From assembly GCA_038141425.1 (NCBI GenBank), contig JAYQIC010000011.1, forward strand, positions 372,001 to 436,000: DNA of 64,000 nucleotides, in the 5' to 3' direction. Origin of the DNA: UBA7985 sp038141425. Lineage in GTDB: Bacteria; Pseudomonadota; Alphaproteobacteria; UBA7985. The position numbers and the translations under genes were made by a program. This document shows, piece by piece, positions 56,322 to 64,000 of this stretch (position 1 is the first letter of the stretch; each line of letters opens with the position of its first letter). The notes under the pieces were generated by a model that searched no databases, was not told the DNA's origin, and was given only the letters and a program-made list of their open reading frames with translations.

Positions 56322-56870
56322 TTAGGCCTCCTTGCCAATAACAATCATGTCGTCGGAAGCGAAGAAGTACTTCGGCACCGGCAGGTTCGCCGGGGATGGG
56401 CCCTTGCGGATCCGGCCGGACGTATCGAACTGCGAGTTGTGGCAGGGGCAGAAGTAGCCGCCGTATTCGCCACGCTTCTCACCCGCTGCCGTGCCCTGTG
56501 GCGGGCAACCCAGGTGCGGACACTGCAGACGCAGAACCAGCCATTCAGGCCGCTTGACCCGGTCGGCATCGGGCTGAGGGTCGCGCATCGGGCTGGCGTC
56601 GTCCGCCACCGCTGCTGCGATCTCTTCGGCCGTCCGGCGCCGGATAGAATACTTTTTCCGGCCTGCTGTCGCGATAATGCCAGAGCCTTCGGAGATGCCT
56701 TCGAGTGAAACCTCGATGACACCGCCGCCCGCTACGTCACGGGTCGGGGTCATGGTCCGGATCAGTCCGACACCGCCAGCGGCGGCACCAATGCCCGCCA
56801 TGGTCATGGTGGACAGGACGAGGAAATTACGGCGATCCGGGTTTGCGACGTCGTTCGGCGTGTCAGCCAT
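56322..56870 (-). CDS. petA: Rieske iron-sulfur subunit of the bc1 complex
   Basis: A 182-residue protein with an N-terminal twin-arginine membrane anchor (DRRNFLVLSTMTMAGIGAAA). The Rieske cluster boxes are CPHLGC and CPCHNS. The family usually has CTHLGC and CPCHGS, so the Thr-to-Pro and Gly-to-Asn changes are notable though cluster Cys and His are all kept. I chose ATG 56870 (MADTPNDVA). First gene of the bc1 operon. Confidence 0.93.
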   Translation of the reverse strand: MADTPNDVANPDRRNFLVLSTMTMAGIGAAAGGVGLIRTMTPTRDVAGGGVIEVSLEGISEGSGIIATAGRKKYSIRRRTAEEIAAAVADDASPMRDPQPDADRVKRPEWLVLRLQCPHLGCPPQGTAAGEKRGEYGGYFCPCHNSQFDTSGRIRKGPSPANLPVPKYFFASDDMIVIGKEA

Positions 56871-57125
56871 TTGCGAAGTCCTTCTTCCTTCAAAGTATGC
56901 AACGCCCGAACAGGTTTTGGGCACTGCGGCGAAGAGTGGTTAACCCACGCTGTCCACCCTGCCCGAAATCCGGTCAGGCGCCAGAGTGACTCAGTGTCAC
57001 GACCGGCGCGAACAGCACGATTTTGCACCCCACGAACGATGGTGTGAGACGGCTATACCCAAGCGTCCGTTTAGGGTCTAGCCCCGGTATTCGATAAGCT
57101 GTTATTCGTCCTTACTGTAACAAGC

Positions 57126-57653
57126 GTGGCCCACGGCCCCACAGACCCGAAAGGCCCCGGTGGATTGTCCTCGAAGCGACCCTCAATCGCCCTTTTTGAA
57201 CCCGATATTCCACAGAACGCGGGGGCGATCATGCGGCTCTGCGCCTGTCTCGATCTGCCCCTGCACATCATCGAGCCCTGCGGGTTTCTGCTCGATGACC
57301 GCAAACTGCGGCGCGCGGGCATGGACTACCGGCAGGATACGCAGCTGACGCGGCACGATGACTGGACGGCGTTTACCGATGCTGTGGCACCGGCGCGGCT
57401 GATTCTCGCCTCAGCCCACGCCGCCGATCCGCTGCACGAATTCCGTTTCGCGCCCGGCGATATCATCCTTCTGGGCCGGGAAAGCGCCGGGGCGCCGGAC
57501 TATGTGCATGCGGCGTGTCAGCACCGCGTGCGCCTGCCCCTTGCCCCGGGGCAGCGTTCCCTCAATGTAGCGCAGGCGGCTGGCATCTTTGCCTACGAGG
57601 CTTGTCGCCAACTTGATTGGTTCACTGATTTGGGAGACCGCGACCGTGACTGA
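57126..57653 (+). CDS. trmL: tRNA (cytidine(34)-2'-O)-methyltransferase TrmL
   Basis: A 175-residue SPOUT methyltransferase modifying the wobble base of tRNA-Leu. It has IALFEPDIPQNAGAIMRLCA, LHIIEPCGFLLDDRKLRRAG, DIILLGRESAGAPD and the SAM knot RLPLAPGQRSLNVAQAAGI. The start GTG 57126 has a low-complexity N-terminus, so an internal start is possible. Its stop overlaps the hemF start by 8 bases. Confidence 0.92.
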   Translation: MAHGPTDPKGPGGLSSKRPSIALFEPDIPQNAGAIMRLCACLDLPLHIIEPCGFLLDDRKLRRAGMDYRQDTQLTRHDDWTAFTDAVAPARLILASAHAADPLHEFRFAPGDIILLGRESAGAPDYVHAACQHRVRLPLAPGQRSLNVAQAAGIFAYEACRQLDWFTDLGDRDRD

Positions 57654-58607
57654 GGCCAGCACCAAGGGCGCGACAGCAGCCCCCGAGGCCGACCTGCCCT
57701 GGTGGCGGGGGACGTCGTCGCTTCCTGATGAAGACGCGCTCGCTGAGCGCAAGACACGGGCCGAGGACTGGTTTCGCGGCTTGCGGGATCGGATCTGCGC
57801 CGACTTTGAAGGCCTTGAAGACACCTGCAGCCTCGATCACGCCCAGACCGCTGGCATCGCGCCGGGGCGTTTCCAGCGCAAGGCCTGGTACCGTCCCGAT
57901 GGCGGTGGCGGCGTCATGTCGATCATGAAGGGCCGGGTGTTCGAAAAGGTGGGGGTCAACATCTCCGTCGTCTCCGGGCAGTTCAGCCCCGAGTTTGCCA
58001 AGTCGATTCCCGGCGCTGGCGACGACCCCCGGTTTTACGCCGCCGGGATCAGCCTCGTCGCCCACATGCAAAGCCCGCTGGTCCCCGCCGTGCACATGAA
58101 CACGCGGATGATCATCACCACCAAGGGCTGGTTTGGTGGCGGTGCCGACCTCACCCCCATGGTCCCGCACGAGCCAGACACCCAGCACTTTCACGGCACG
58201 CTGCAGGCCGCCTGCGACCAGCACCATGCTGATTACTATCCGGCCTTTCGCGATTGGTGTGACCGCTACTTCTTCCTGCCCCACCGCAATGAGCCGCGCG
58301 GTGTCGGGGGGATTTTCTACGACTATCTCGATACCGGTGACTGGGAGGCGGATTTCGCCCTGACCCGCGACGTGGGGAGGCCTTTCGCAGCGCCTATGTG
58401 CCGCTGGTCGAGCGGCACTACGAGCGACCCTGGACCGATGAGCAGCGCGCTCACCAACTCACCCGTCGGGGCCGCTATGTCGAATTCAACCTGCTGCACG
58501 ATCGCGGCACGTTGTTCGGGCTCAAGACGGGCGGCAACGTCGAGGCCATTCTTATGTCGCTGCCCCCGCTGTGGGCTGGGACTGACTTCTTATCGCACCA
58601 GAAATGA
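57646..58607 (+). CDS. hemF: oxygen-dependent coproporphyrinogen III oxidase (frame shift at 58374-58377)
   Basis: A haem-synthesis enzyme of about 320 residues. It has FQRKAWYRPDGGGGVMSIMKG, VPAVHMNTRMI, WFGGGADLTPMVPHE, CDRYFFLPHRNEPRGVGGIF and FNLLHDRGTLFGLKTGGNVE. Adding one G at 58374-58377 joins TRDVGE to AFRSAYVPLVERHYERPW. The start is GTG 57646, preceded by GGGAG and overlapping the trmL stop. It needs O2, consistent with an aerobe carrying bc1. Confidence 0.94.
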
Positions 58608-58611
58608 CAAA

Positions 58612-58631
58612 GGGCGGCCCGAGAGCCGCCC
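58612..58631 (+). terminator. hairpin after hemF
   Basis: GGGCGGC (58612-58618) pairs with GCCGCCC (58625-58631) around CCGAGA. The T-run is weak on both strands (CTTGATCTGTT on +). It separates hemF from the convergent lysR. Confidence 0.6.
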
Positions 58632-58688
58632 CTTGATCTGTTCTCGCTGATCGGTTCGGTGCTTCGATCAGTGCCTTGATTGCCGTCC

Positions 58689-59576
58689 TCAGAACTGTGA
58701 GGCGCGGACCTTCTCCAGCAGGAAGTCGCGGAACACGTTCACCCGCTGGGTCGAGCGCAGCTCTTCGGGGTAAACGAAGAACGCCTGGAACGACGGGCCG
58801 GCGACGTCGGGCAGCACCCGCACGAGGCCTTCGCGTCCTTCGACCATGTAGTCCGGGATCGCGGCGATGCCGGCACCGGCTTCGACCACGTTCCGGATCG
58901 CGAAGATATTGTTCAGCGACATCGACGGGCGACGCTTACCGGTTTCACGGCCTGCGGTTTCCAGCCAGTTCAGGTCCGGGACCGGCGGACGGGTGTCCGT
59001 GCCGAAGATAATGATGCGGTGCTGGTCCAGATCGTTCAGCGTCGCGGGCGTCCCGTACTCATCGAGGTAGCCCGGCGCTGCGTAGAGGTGGCTGTGCGCC
59101 TCGAACAGCGGACGCTGGATCAGGTCTGGCTGATGCGGTGGGTACAGACGGATTGCGATATCCGCCTGGCGCATCGACAGGTCCAGTTCCTTGTCTTCGA
59201 GGATCAGGTGCAGCTCGATCTCCGGGTACTTGGCCATGAACTCCGCCATCAGCGGGGCGAGCCAGGTGCTGCCCAGAGCTACGGTCGCAGTCACGCGCAG
59301 GTCGCCCGACGGTGAATCCTTGGAATCGCGCAGGCGGGCTTCGACCAGCGAAAGCTTGCCGAAAACTTCGTGCGCGGTGTTGTAGAGAAGTTCGCCCTGC
59401 TCGGTGAGGATCAGGCCTCGGGCATGGCGGTGGAACAGCGTGGTCGACAGGCTTTCTTCCAGAGCAGAAATCTGGCGGCTGACAGCCGACTGACTGAGAT
59501 TCAGGTCCTCCCCCGCATGCGTGAAGCTGCCTGCTTCAGCCACGGCGTGAAAGACGCGCAGTTTATCCCAATCCAT
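58689..59576 (-). CDS. LysR family transcriptional regulator
   Basis: A 295-residue regulator. The helix-turn-helix at the N-terminus is FHAVAEAGSFTHAGEDLNLS followed by QSAVSRQISALEESL. A co-inducer domain begins near GDLRVTATVALGSTWLAP. The target is unknown: it is not divergent from another gene, but its upstream gap has paired TTAAGGCATA sites. Confidence 0.92.
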   Translation of the reverse strand: MDWDKLRVFHAVAEAGSFTHAGEDLNLSQSAVSRQISALEESLSTTLFHRHARGLILTEQGELLYNTAHEVFGKLSLVEARLRDSKDSPSGDLRVTATVALGSTWLAPLMAEFMAKYPEIELHLILEDKELDLSMRQADIAIRLYPPHQPDLIQRPLFEAHSHLYAAPGYLDEYGTPATLNDLDQHRIIIFGTDTRPPVPDLNWLETAGRETGKRRPSMSLNNIFAIRNVVEAGAGIAAIPDYMVEGREGLVRVLPDVAGPSFQAFFVYPEELRSTQRVNVFRDFLLEKVRASQF

Positions 59577-59644
59577 GGGTTATCCTTCAGTAACGCTACA
59601 AAAGAGGGCGTCCGACAGCCGGAGCCCTGCTTTTTTTGCATGGC

Positions 59645-59729
59645 TTAAGGCATAAAAGTCAAACTTAAATCGCTGAATTTCCTAAGTTTACAACCAGAAC
59701 GGCGAAAACAGCCTCTGCGTATGCCTTAA
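59645..59729. promoter_or_regulatory. paired inverted TTAAGGCATA sites upstream of lysR
   Basis: TTAAGGCATA at 59645-59654 lies within an imperfect palindrome (ATGGCTTAAGGCAT). Its exact inverse, TATGCCTTAA, is at 59720-59729. This spacing and location suit autoregulatory binding by the LysR protein; that is inference. Confidence 0.35.
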
Positions 59730-59814
59730 TCTGATAATGTTATGCTTTCTCTGGTGATCTCAGCCTTCGGCCGGTGTTCAGACAAAGGGGTATCCAGATA
59801 AAAGGGTGTCCAGA

Positions 59815-59852
59815 CAAAAAGAGGCCAGGGAACGCGATAGGTTCCCGGCCTC
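59815..59852 (-). terminator. terminator of the XRE regulator gene
   Basis: GAGGCCAGGGAAC (59821-59833) pairs with GTTCCCGGCCTC (59841-59852), one base bulged. On the minus strand CTTTTTG follows. It lies about 50 bases past the XRE stop. Confidence 0.85.
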
Positions 59853-59905
59853 TCTGGTTGATCAGGGCTGATCGCGGAGATCAGCCCGATGGGGTTTGGG
59901 TTGGG

Positions 59906-60379
59906 TCAGAGACCCAGTGAGTCCAGCGCTTCAGCAGACTCATCGGCGTCGCTGCCCGACAGTGCCTTGACCAGAGCGTAGACCCGGCGGCGGACGATCG
60001 GATGGCTGATCTTGTAGTAGGACCGGACCAGCTCCAGCGTTTCACGCTTGGCGAAGGGGTCCTGCCCATCCGGCGTGTCATGATTGTGGTCGTTGTCAGA
60101 CGGGCGCTGCCCGCCGATCACATCGTCGGTCATGCCTTCGTAGAAGTACGAGACCTGGACATCGAGGATGCGGCCGAGTTCGTAGAGACGGCTTGCGGAA
60201 ATCCGGTTGGTGCCACGCTCATATTTCTGAACCTGCTGGAAGGAAAGGTTCAGCTCGTCGCCCAGCGCTTCCTGGGACATGCCGAGCAGGGTGCGGCGCA
60301 GGCGCAGGCGCTCGCCCACGTAAGCATCGATGGCGTGAGGGGAGCGGGCGGACACACCTTTGCGGAGAGCGTCATTCAT
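59906..60379 (-). CDS. XRE-family helix-turn-helix regulator
   Basis: A 157-residue protein. The HTH spans about residues 20-80 (VGERLRLRRTLLGMSQEALG ... FQQVQKYERGTNRISASRL). This is the typical lambda-repressor-like domain of a conserved alphaproteobacterial regulator group. An Asp/Asn/His-rich linker follows, then a helical C-terminus (LELVRSYYKISHPIVRRRVY). Targets are unknown. It is divergent from imuA across 436 bases. Confidence 0.88.
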   Translation of the reverse strand: MNDALRKGVSARSPHAIDAYVGERLRLRRTLLGMSQEALGDELNLSFQQVQKYERGTNRISASRLYELGRILDVQVSYFYEGMTDDVIGGQRPSDNDHNHDTPDGQDPFAKRETLELVRSYYKISHPIVRRRVYALVKALSGSDADESAEALDSLGL

Positions 60380-60600
60380 GCCGTTGTCTCTTTCTATTCG
60401 TGTTGATCTGCGGTCAGTGACGGCGTCGGCGCGTTGTTGTCGGGCTGTTCACAGAGTCTGCTTAACACTTGCAGGTGTCGTAAGCACTGACGCCTTCGCG
60501 CAAGCCCTAGTCGAGTGTTGAGTAGCCTTTGCACCCATGAGAGGCAACCTGTTAGTCGTTTTTCAGGGTATTTGCCCAAGTTACGGTGAAACATCTTAAC

Positions 60601-60626
60601 CAAAATGAAAAAATAAAATCATTTTG
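60601..60626. promoter_or_regulatory. AT-rich perfect palindrome
   Basis: CAAAATGA (60601-60608) and TCATTTTG (60619-60626) are perfect inverted arms around AAAAATAAAA. Such a sequence is striking in a GC-rich genome. It may be an operator, perhaps of the neighbouring XRE protein, or an UP-like element. Confidence 0.4.
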
Positions 60627-60679
60627 ACTGGAGGAATGACATTTTTGGACGTTCTGGGGTCATGTGCGGCCTCTAAAGA

Positions 60680-60694
60680 GAACAAAAAAAGAAC
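60680..60694 (+). promoter_or_regulatory. LexA (SOS) box 1 of the imu operon
   Basis: GAAC-N7-GAAC with seven A as spacer, the direct-repeat LexA box established for alphaproteobacteria. It lies 7 bases upstream of the -35. Confidence 0.85.
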
Positions 60695-60701
60695 TTTTTA
60701 G

Positions 60702-60730
60702 TTGACCCCAATCCGAATCACCCCGTAGAG
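60702..60730 (+). promoter_or_regulatory. promoter of imuA-imuB-dnaE2
   Basis: TTGACC (60702-60707), a 17-base spacer and GTAGAG (60725-60730). LexA boxes lie on both sides, so repressor would block polymerase access. Confidence 0.6.
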
Positions 60731-60736
60731 AGTTTG

Positions 60737-60751
60737 GAACAAAAAGAGTAC
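60737..60751 (+). promoter_or_regulatory. LexA (SOS) box 2 of the imu operon
   Basis: GAAC-N7-GTAC, one mismatch from the alphaproteobacterial consensus. It lies immediately downstream of the -10, over the expected transcription start. Confidence 0.65.
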
Positions 60752-60815
60752 AAACATCTGTCCGGCCTCGCATTTCAAAAGCCACGGGCAGTCTGAACGG
60801 AAAAGCTCCGCCACC

Positions 60816-61823
60816 ATGGCAGACCCCCTGACTGAGCGTCATCAACCCGCGCATACGCTTGATTCACTGCGCGCCCTGATCGCGCGGGTCGAGCAGCGCC
60901 CGGCGCCAAAGCTCGCCCGCCCCGTCGCAGAGCAGGCTGCTGCGCGGCCGCCGCTGCTGCCCTTCGAGATCGGTGATGTCGACGCGGCGCTACAGGGGGG
61001 GCTTGCCTACGACTGCCTGCAGGAAGTGCTGCCGGCGCGCACGGAATGGGATGACGGCCTGACCACGGCGTTCTGCGCGAGCCTGCTGATTCGTCGTCGG
61101 CAGGAAGAGCAGCGTGATCAGCCCGGCCGCAATGAACCGGCGCCGCTGTTCTGGATCGCTCAGCATGATACGGCCGGGGCAGGGCTGTCGGCGCAGGGGC
61201 TGGTCAGTCTCGGGCTGGACCCACAGGCGCTGTGGCTGGTTCAGGTGCGTAACGACAGCGAAGCGCTCTGGGCCTTCGAGGAGGTGCTCGACCACCCCGA
61301 TGCTCTCGGGGTGGTGTGCGAGCTGTGCCAGCTGGAGTTGGCGCAATCCCACCGCCTTAACCTCAAGGCCGCTGAAACGGCGCGGGAAGACCGGGGCCGG
61401 TTGCTGCTCGCCCTGCGTCGGCACAAGGGTGCCCGCCGCCCGCAGGCCAACCCGACCGCAGCGGTAACACGCTGGCGACTGGCGTCGATCCCGCCGCACT
61501 TGCTCGCCCCCAACGGGAGGGGGTAGACGCGCGTGGCCCCCGATCAGCTCTCACGCCGCCCGGCGCCCGACGCGGCCGCCCTGAGCCTCGGACCGCGGGA
61601 CGGACCGGAGCACCAGAACACCGAAAGCGGTCAGGACAGTACATCCAGGCCGCCTTCGCCGCCGCCGCTGCTCCGACCGCTGAACCGCGTGCGCTGGCGT
61701 GCCGAAATGTTCCGTCAGCGGGGCCGAGCGCCCGCTTCCTGGTTGCTGGAGTGGTCCTATGAGACGCATGGTTTCCGTCGTTTGTCCGAGCTTTGCACTG
61801 TGGGCACAGCAGCGCCGGATTGA
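60816..61823 (+). CDS. imuA: ImuA-like protein of the mutasome (internal TAG at 61524-61526)
   Basis: RecA/SulA-like accessory protein of SOS mutagenesis. It has LPFEIGDVDAALQGGLAYDCLQEVLP, APLFWIAQHDT and LWAFEEVLDHPDALGVVCEL. A TAG at 61524-61526 interrupts it. The same frame then continues through a Pro/Ser-rich linker to the conserved ImuA end: RVRWRAEMFRQRGRAPASW, then LLEWSYETHGF. The stop may be an error, for example paired indels around the G5 run 61518-61522, or a true truncation. The 3' end overlaps imuB by 65 bases. Confidence 0.85.
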
Positions 61824-63608
61824 TCCGGCTGACCCTCTGGTGCTGACGGTTGAGCAGCGCAATCTGGTGCTGGTCCACGACGCCAGTCCGGCGGCCCGTG
61901 CGGCCGGGGCGGCGCCGGGACAGCCGCTGACCGATGCCCGCGCGCTGGTGCCGAAGCTGAAGTCTGTCGCCCTCGACCCGGCGCGGATCACGGCGGGCTG
62001 GCACCGCGTTGCACACTGGCTCACCCGCTACACGCCCCTGGTGGCGCTGGACCCCGCAACCCCGCCGACCGGCATGGGGGGCAGCGCCGGGTTCATGCTC
62101 GATATCTCCGGCTGCGCGCACCTCTTCGGCGGTGAGGCGGGGCTGCTGCAGGATCTCTCGGCCCGGGTCGGTCAGTGGGGACTGGGGCTGCGGGCGGCCA
62201 TGGCCGATACCCCGCTGGCTGCCTGGGGACTGGCGCGCTACGGCGGGCAACCGCTGCTGTGCGTCCCGCCGGGGGAAAACCGCGCTGCGCTCTATCCCCT
62301 GCCAGTGACGGCGCTGAACCTGCCTGAGCCAACCATTGAAGCGCTGGACCGGCTTGGCCTGCGCCAGATCGGGGATCTGGTGGCGCTCGACCGTAAGGCG
62401 CTGGGACAGCGGTTCTCGGAGAAACTCAACCGCAAGCAAGCGGCCGCGCAGGGGGTGAGCGCTGACCGGCTGCTCGACGCCCTCGACCGGGCGACGGGGC
62501 AGCGGGCGGATGTCATTGACCCACTGCTGCCCGCGGCGTCCTATGCCGCCCGCACACTCTTCCCCGAGCCCATCGGCACGGCTGAGGCCATCGAACAGGC
62601 GCTGATCGATCTGATGGCGGTGGTGCTGCCCATGGTCCGGCGCGCGGGGCAGGGGTGCGTATCGCGCTGGTAACGCTCTACGGTGTCGACGGCAGCCGCC
62701 GCGATTTTCGCATGCGCTTTCACCGGCCAACCCGCGACCCGGGGCTGGTGCTGCGGCTGTTCCGGGAGCAGACCGAGACCCTCGACGTCGGCTTCGGGCT
62801 CGATGCCGTCGGCCTCGCCGTGCAGCGGGCCGAGGTCGTGCCCGAGCAGCAGGACAGCCTGCTCAGCCACACCGAACCGGGCGCGCATCATCCTGTGCTC
62901 GACCGGTTGAGCAACCGTCTGGGGGAGGCGGCCGTGAGCCGCCCAACCTTGCTGGCACGGCATGCCCCACGACAGGGCGAGATCCGGCAGGGGGTCGAGG
63001 CGGCCCTGTCGGGGCAGGGCGGTGGCATCGGTGGTGCCCCCGGTGATCAGTCGTCGGCTGAGCTGGCCCGGCAGCGGGCCGCCGCTGCGCTGGATCAGGA
63101 CTTCGGCGACCCGGAAATCGCCCGGCAGGCTGGCCTGAACCGGCCTGCACCGCCCCGACCGCTGATCCTTTTTCCCCGACCGCAGCCGGTTAAGCTGCTG
63201 GACCCGCAGCCGCTGGTCAGTGGCCTGCGCCCACCACGGCGCTTCGAGTGGCGACGGCAGCAGCACCGGCTGGTCGCCTGGCGTGGCCCCGAGCGGCTGA
63301 CCCCGGCGTGGTGGGAGCAGCCCAACGGCCATCTGGGCAGCCTTAATGCCGCTGAAAATACCGATGGAGACAGCGGTGAAAACAGCGGTGAACGTGCTGC
63401 TGGTGGGGACGCCGCCCAAACAGCCGGAAAACCCGCAAACCGCCAGCCCGTAACCCGCGACTTCTTCCACGTCGAAGACGCCGAGGGGCGGCAGCTGTGG
63501 ATGGCCCGCACCTGCAGCAGCCCCGACGCGCCCTTCGGTGATCGCGCGGGGCAGGCCGACCGCCACCCGTCGCGGGTGCAGTGGACGGTCGAAGGCCTGT
63601 TCGCATGA
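61759..63608 (+). CDS. imuB: Y-family DNA polymerase-like ImuB (frame shift at 62652-62655)
   Basis: Catalytically inactive Y-family polymerase that bridges DnaE2, RecA and the beta clamp. It starts MRRMVSVVCPSFALWA and has LDISGCAHLFGGEAGLL, LAAWGLARYGG and LDRLGLRQIGDLVAL. After the shift come LVTLYGVDGSRRDFRMRFHR, HPVLDRLSNRLGE and the C-terminal DFFHVEDAEGRQLWMAR. Adding one G at 62652-62655 joins RRAGQG to VRIALVTL. The acidic catalytic residues of active Y-polymerases are not evident, as expected for ImuB. It overlaps dnaE2 as ATGA. Confidence 0.93.
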
Positions 63609-64000
63609 CGACCGTGATCCCCCCTGCTGATCTTTCTCCGGCTGATCTTTCTGGCCGGGTCGACAGGCTGAGGCTGGCCGATGCGCTGGCCGAACCGCGC
63701 GTGCTGCCCAGCCGCCGCCCGGCCTACGTCGAGCTGCAGGCCAGTTCCAACTTTTCGTTTCTGCGCGGGGCCAGCCACGCCGACGAGCTGGCGCTGACCG
63801 CCGGGGTTTTGGGGCTGCAGGGGCTGGCCGTCACCGACCGCAATTCCATGGCCGGGGTGGTGCGGGCGCACGTGGCCTGCCGCGACGCGGGCCTGCGCTA
63901 TATCGTCGGTTGTCGGCTCGACCTGATCTGCGATGCCCGCCCCGAGACCAGCGGTGAGCGCCGCCGCACCCGCGTGACCCGGACCCAGGCGCGCAAGCCT
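63605..64000 (+). CDS. dnaE2: error-prone DNA polymerase DnaE2, N-terminal part (cut by window edge)
   Basis: The frame is open from ATG 63605 to the window end (132 codons). It has YVELQASSNFSFLRGASHAD, GLQGLAVTDRNSMAGVVRAH and YIVGCRLDL, the start of the PHP domain of ImuC/DnaE2. It completes the imuA-imuB-dnaE2 cassette that performs damage-induced mutagenesis. The ATGA overlap with imuB indicates coupling. Confidence 0.95.
   Translation, partial: MTTVIPPADLSPADLSGRVDRLRLADALAEPRVLPSRRPAYVELQASSNFSFLRGASHADELALTAGVLGLQGLAVTDRNSMAGVVRAHVACRDAGLRYIVGCRLDLICDARPETSGERRRTRVTRTQARKP

Larger units (their letters stand above)
59577..59905. other. intergenic region upstream of lysR
   Basis: A 329-base AT-rich gap holding the lysR promoter region and the terminator of the XRE gene. 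Short direct repeats (TCCAGACAAA-like) occur at about 59775-59815. No coding sequence is visible. Confidence 0.5.
60380..60815. other. long divergent intergenic region between the XRE gene and imuA
   Basis: A 436-base AT-rich region. Its right part has the SOS promoter of imuA (listed separately) and a 26-base palindrome at 60601-60626. The left part should hold the XRE promoter on the minus strand; none is convincing. I see no RNA gene. Confidence 0.5.

Noticed and set aside
60636..60701. 21-codon frame with GGAGG just before ATG upstream of imuA
   Set aside because: The ribosome site is too close to the ATG, and the frame lies upstream of and across the LexA box and the -35.

Overview
The window is a GC-rich chromosome segment, densely packed on both strands, from an alphaproteobacterium. 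It is probably a member of, or close to, the Rhodospirillales; I could not test this by alignment. The evidence is the SRP RNA-dnaX-ybaB-recR order, the argD-argF-hslO and lgt-midA-pgeF blocks, the petABC bc1 operon, and LexA boxes of the GAAC-N7-GAAC type. Almost all of it is core housekeeping DNA. There is no rRNA, tRNA, prophage, CRISPR array or recognisable transposase.

Layout: 1-6.1 kb has the pheA end, nudC, SRP RNA, dnaX-ybaB-recR and an NfeD/SPFH pair. 6.2-11.7 kb has def, an unknown gene, fmt and truA, then converging dapE, dapD and a HAD phosphatase. 11.8-17.4 kb has a large hybrid sensor kinase, folE and trkH. 17.5-20.7 kb is an argD-argF-hslO operon with a possible attenuator. 20.9-24.3 kb has recX, apaG, a 3-hydroxyisobutyrate dehydrogenase-like gene, an acetyltransferase and mlaC. 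24.4-27.1 kb is a TPP-riboswitch operon of a TRAP-type binding protein, thiM and thiE. 27.3-36.4 kb has an aspartate aminotransferase, marR/ilvE, uvrC-pgsA, folB with a pteridine-reductase-like SDR, and a cation exchanger. 36.4-47.9 kb has uvrB, an EF-hand protein, msrB, csaA, plsY, proC, ybjN, ubiK, lgt, midA and pgeF. 48.2-54 kb has prs-rplY-pth-ychF, two related small secreted proteins and a VOC protein. 54-60.4 kb has petC-petB-petA, trmL-hemF, a LysR regulator and an XRE regulator. 60.4-64 kb is the SOS mutagenesis cassette imuA-imuB-dnaE2, with two LexA boxes flanking its promoter.

Two features run through the window. First, three intergenic gaps (28.5, 35.8 and 43.1 kb) hold mosaic repeats built from shared GC-rich hairpin modules. 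The first copy is a 424-bp element with 50-bp terminal inverted repeats that match at 48 of 50 positions. This is the best candidate here for something undescribed. Second, at least a dozen genes, several of them essential (dnaX, pth, lgt, ychF, hemF), are broken by one-base shifts at short homopolymer runs although both halves are intact. That pattern points to consensus errors rather than gene decay, so those genes are annotated as single loci with the shift position given.
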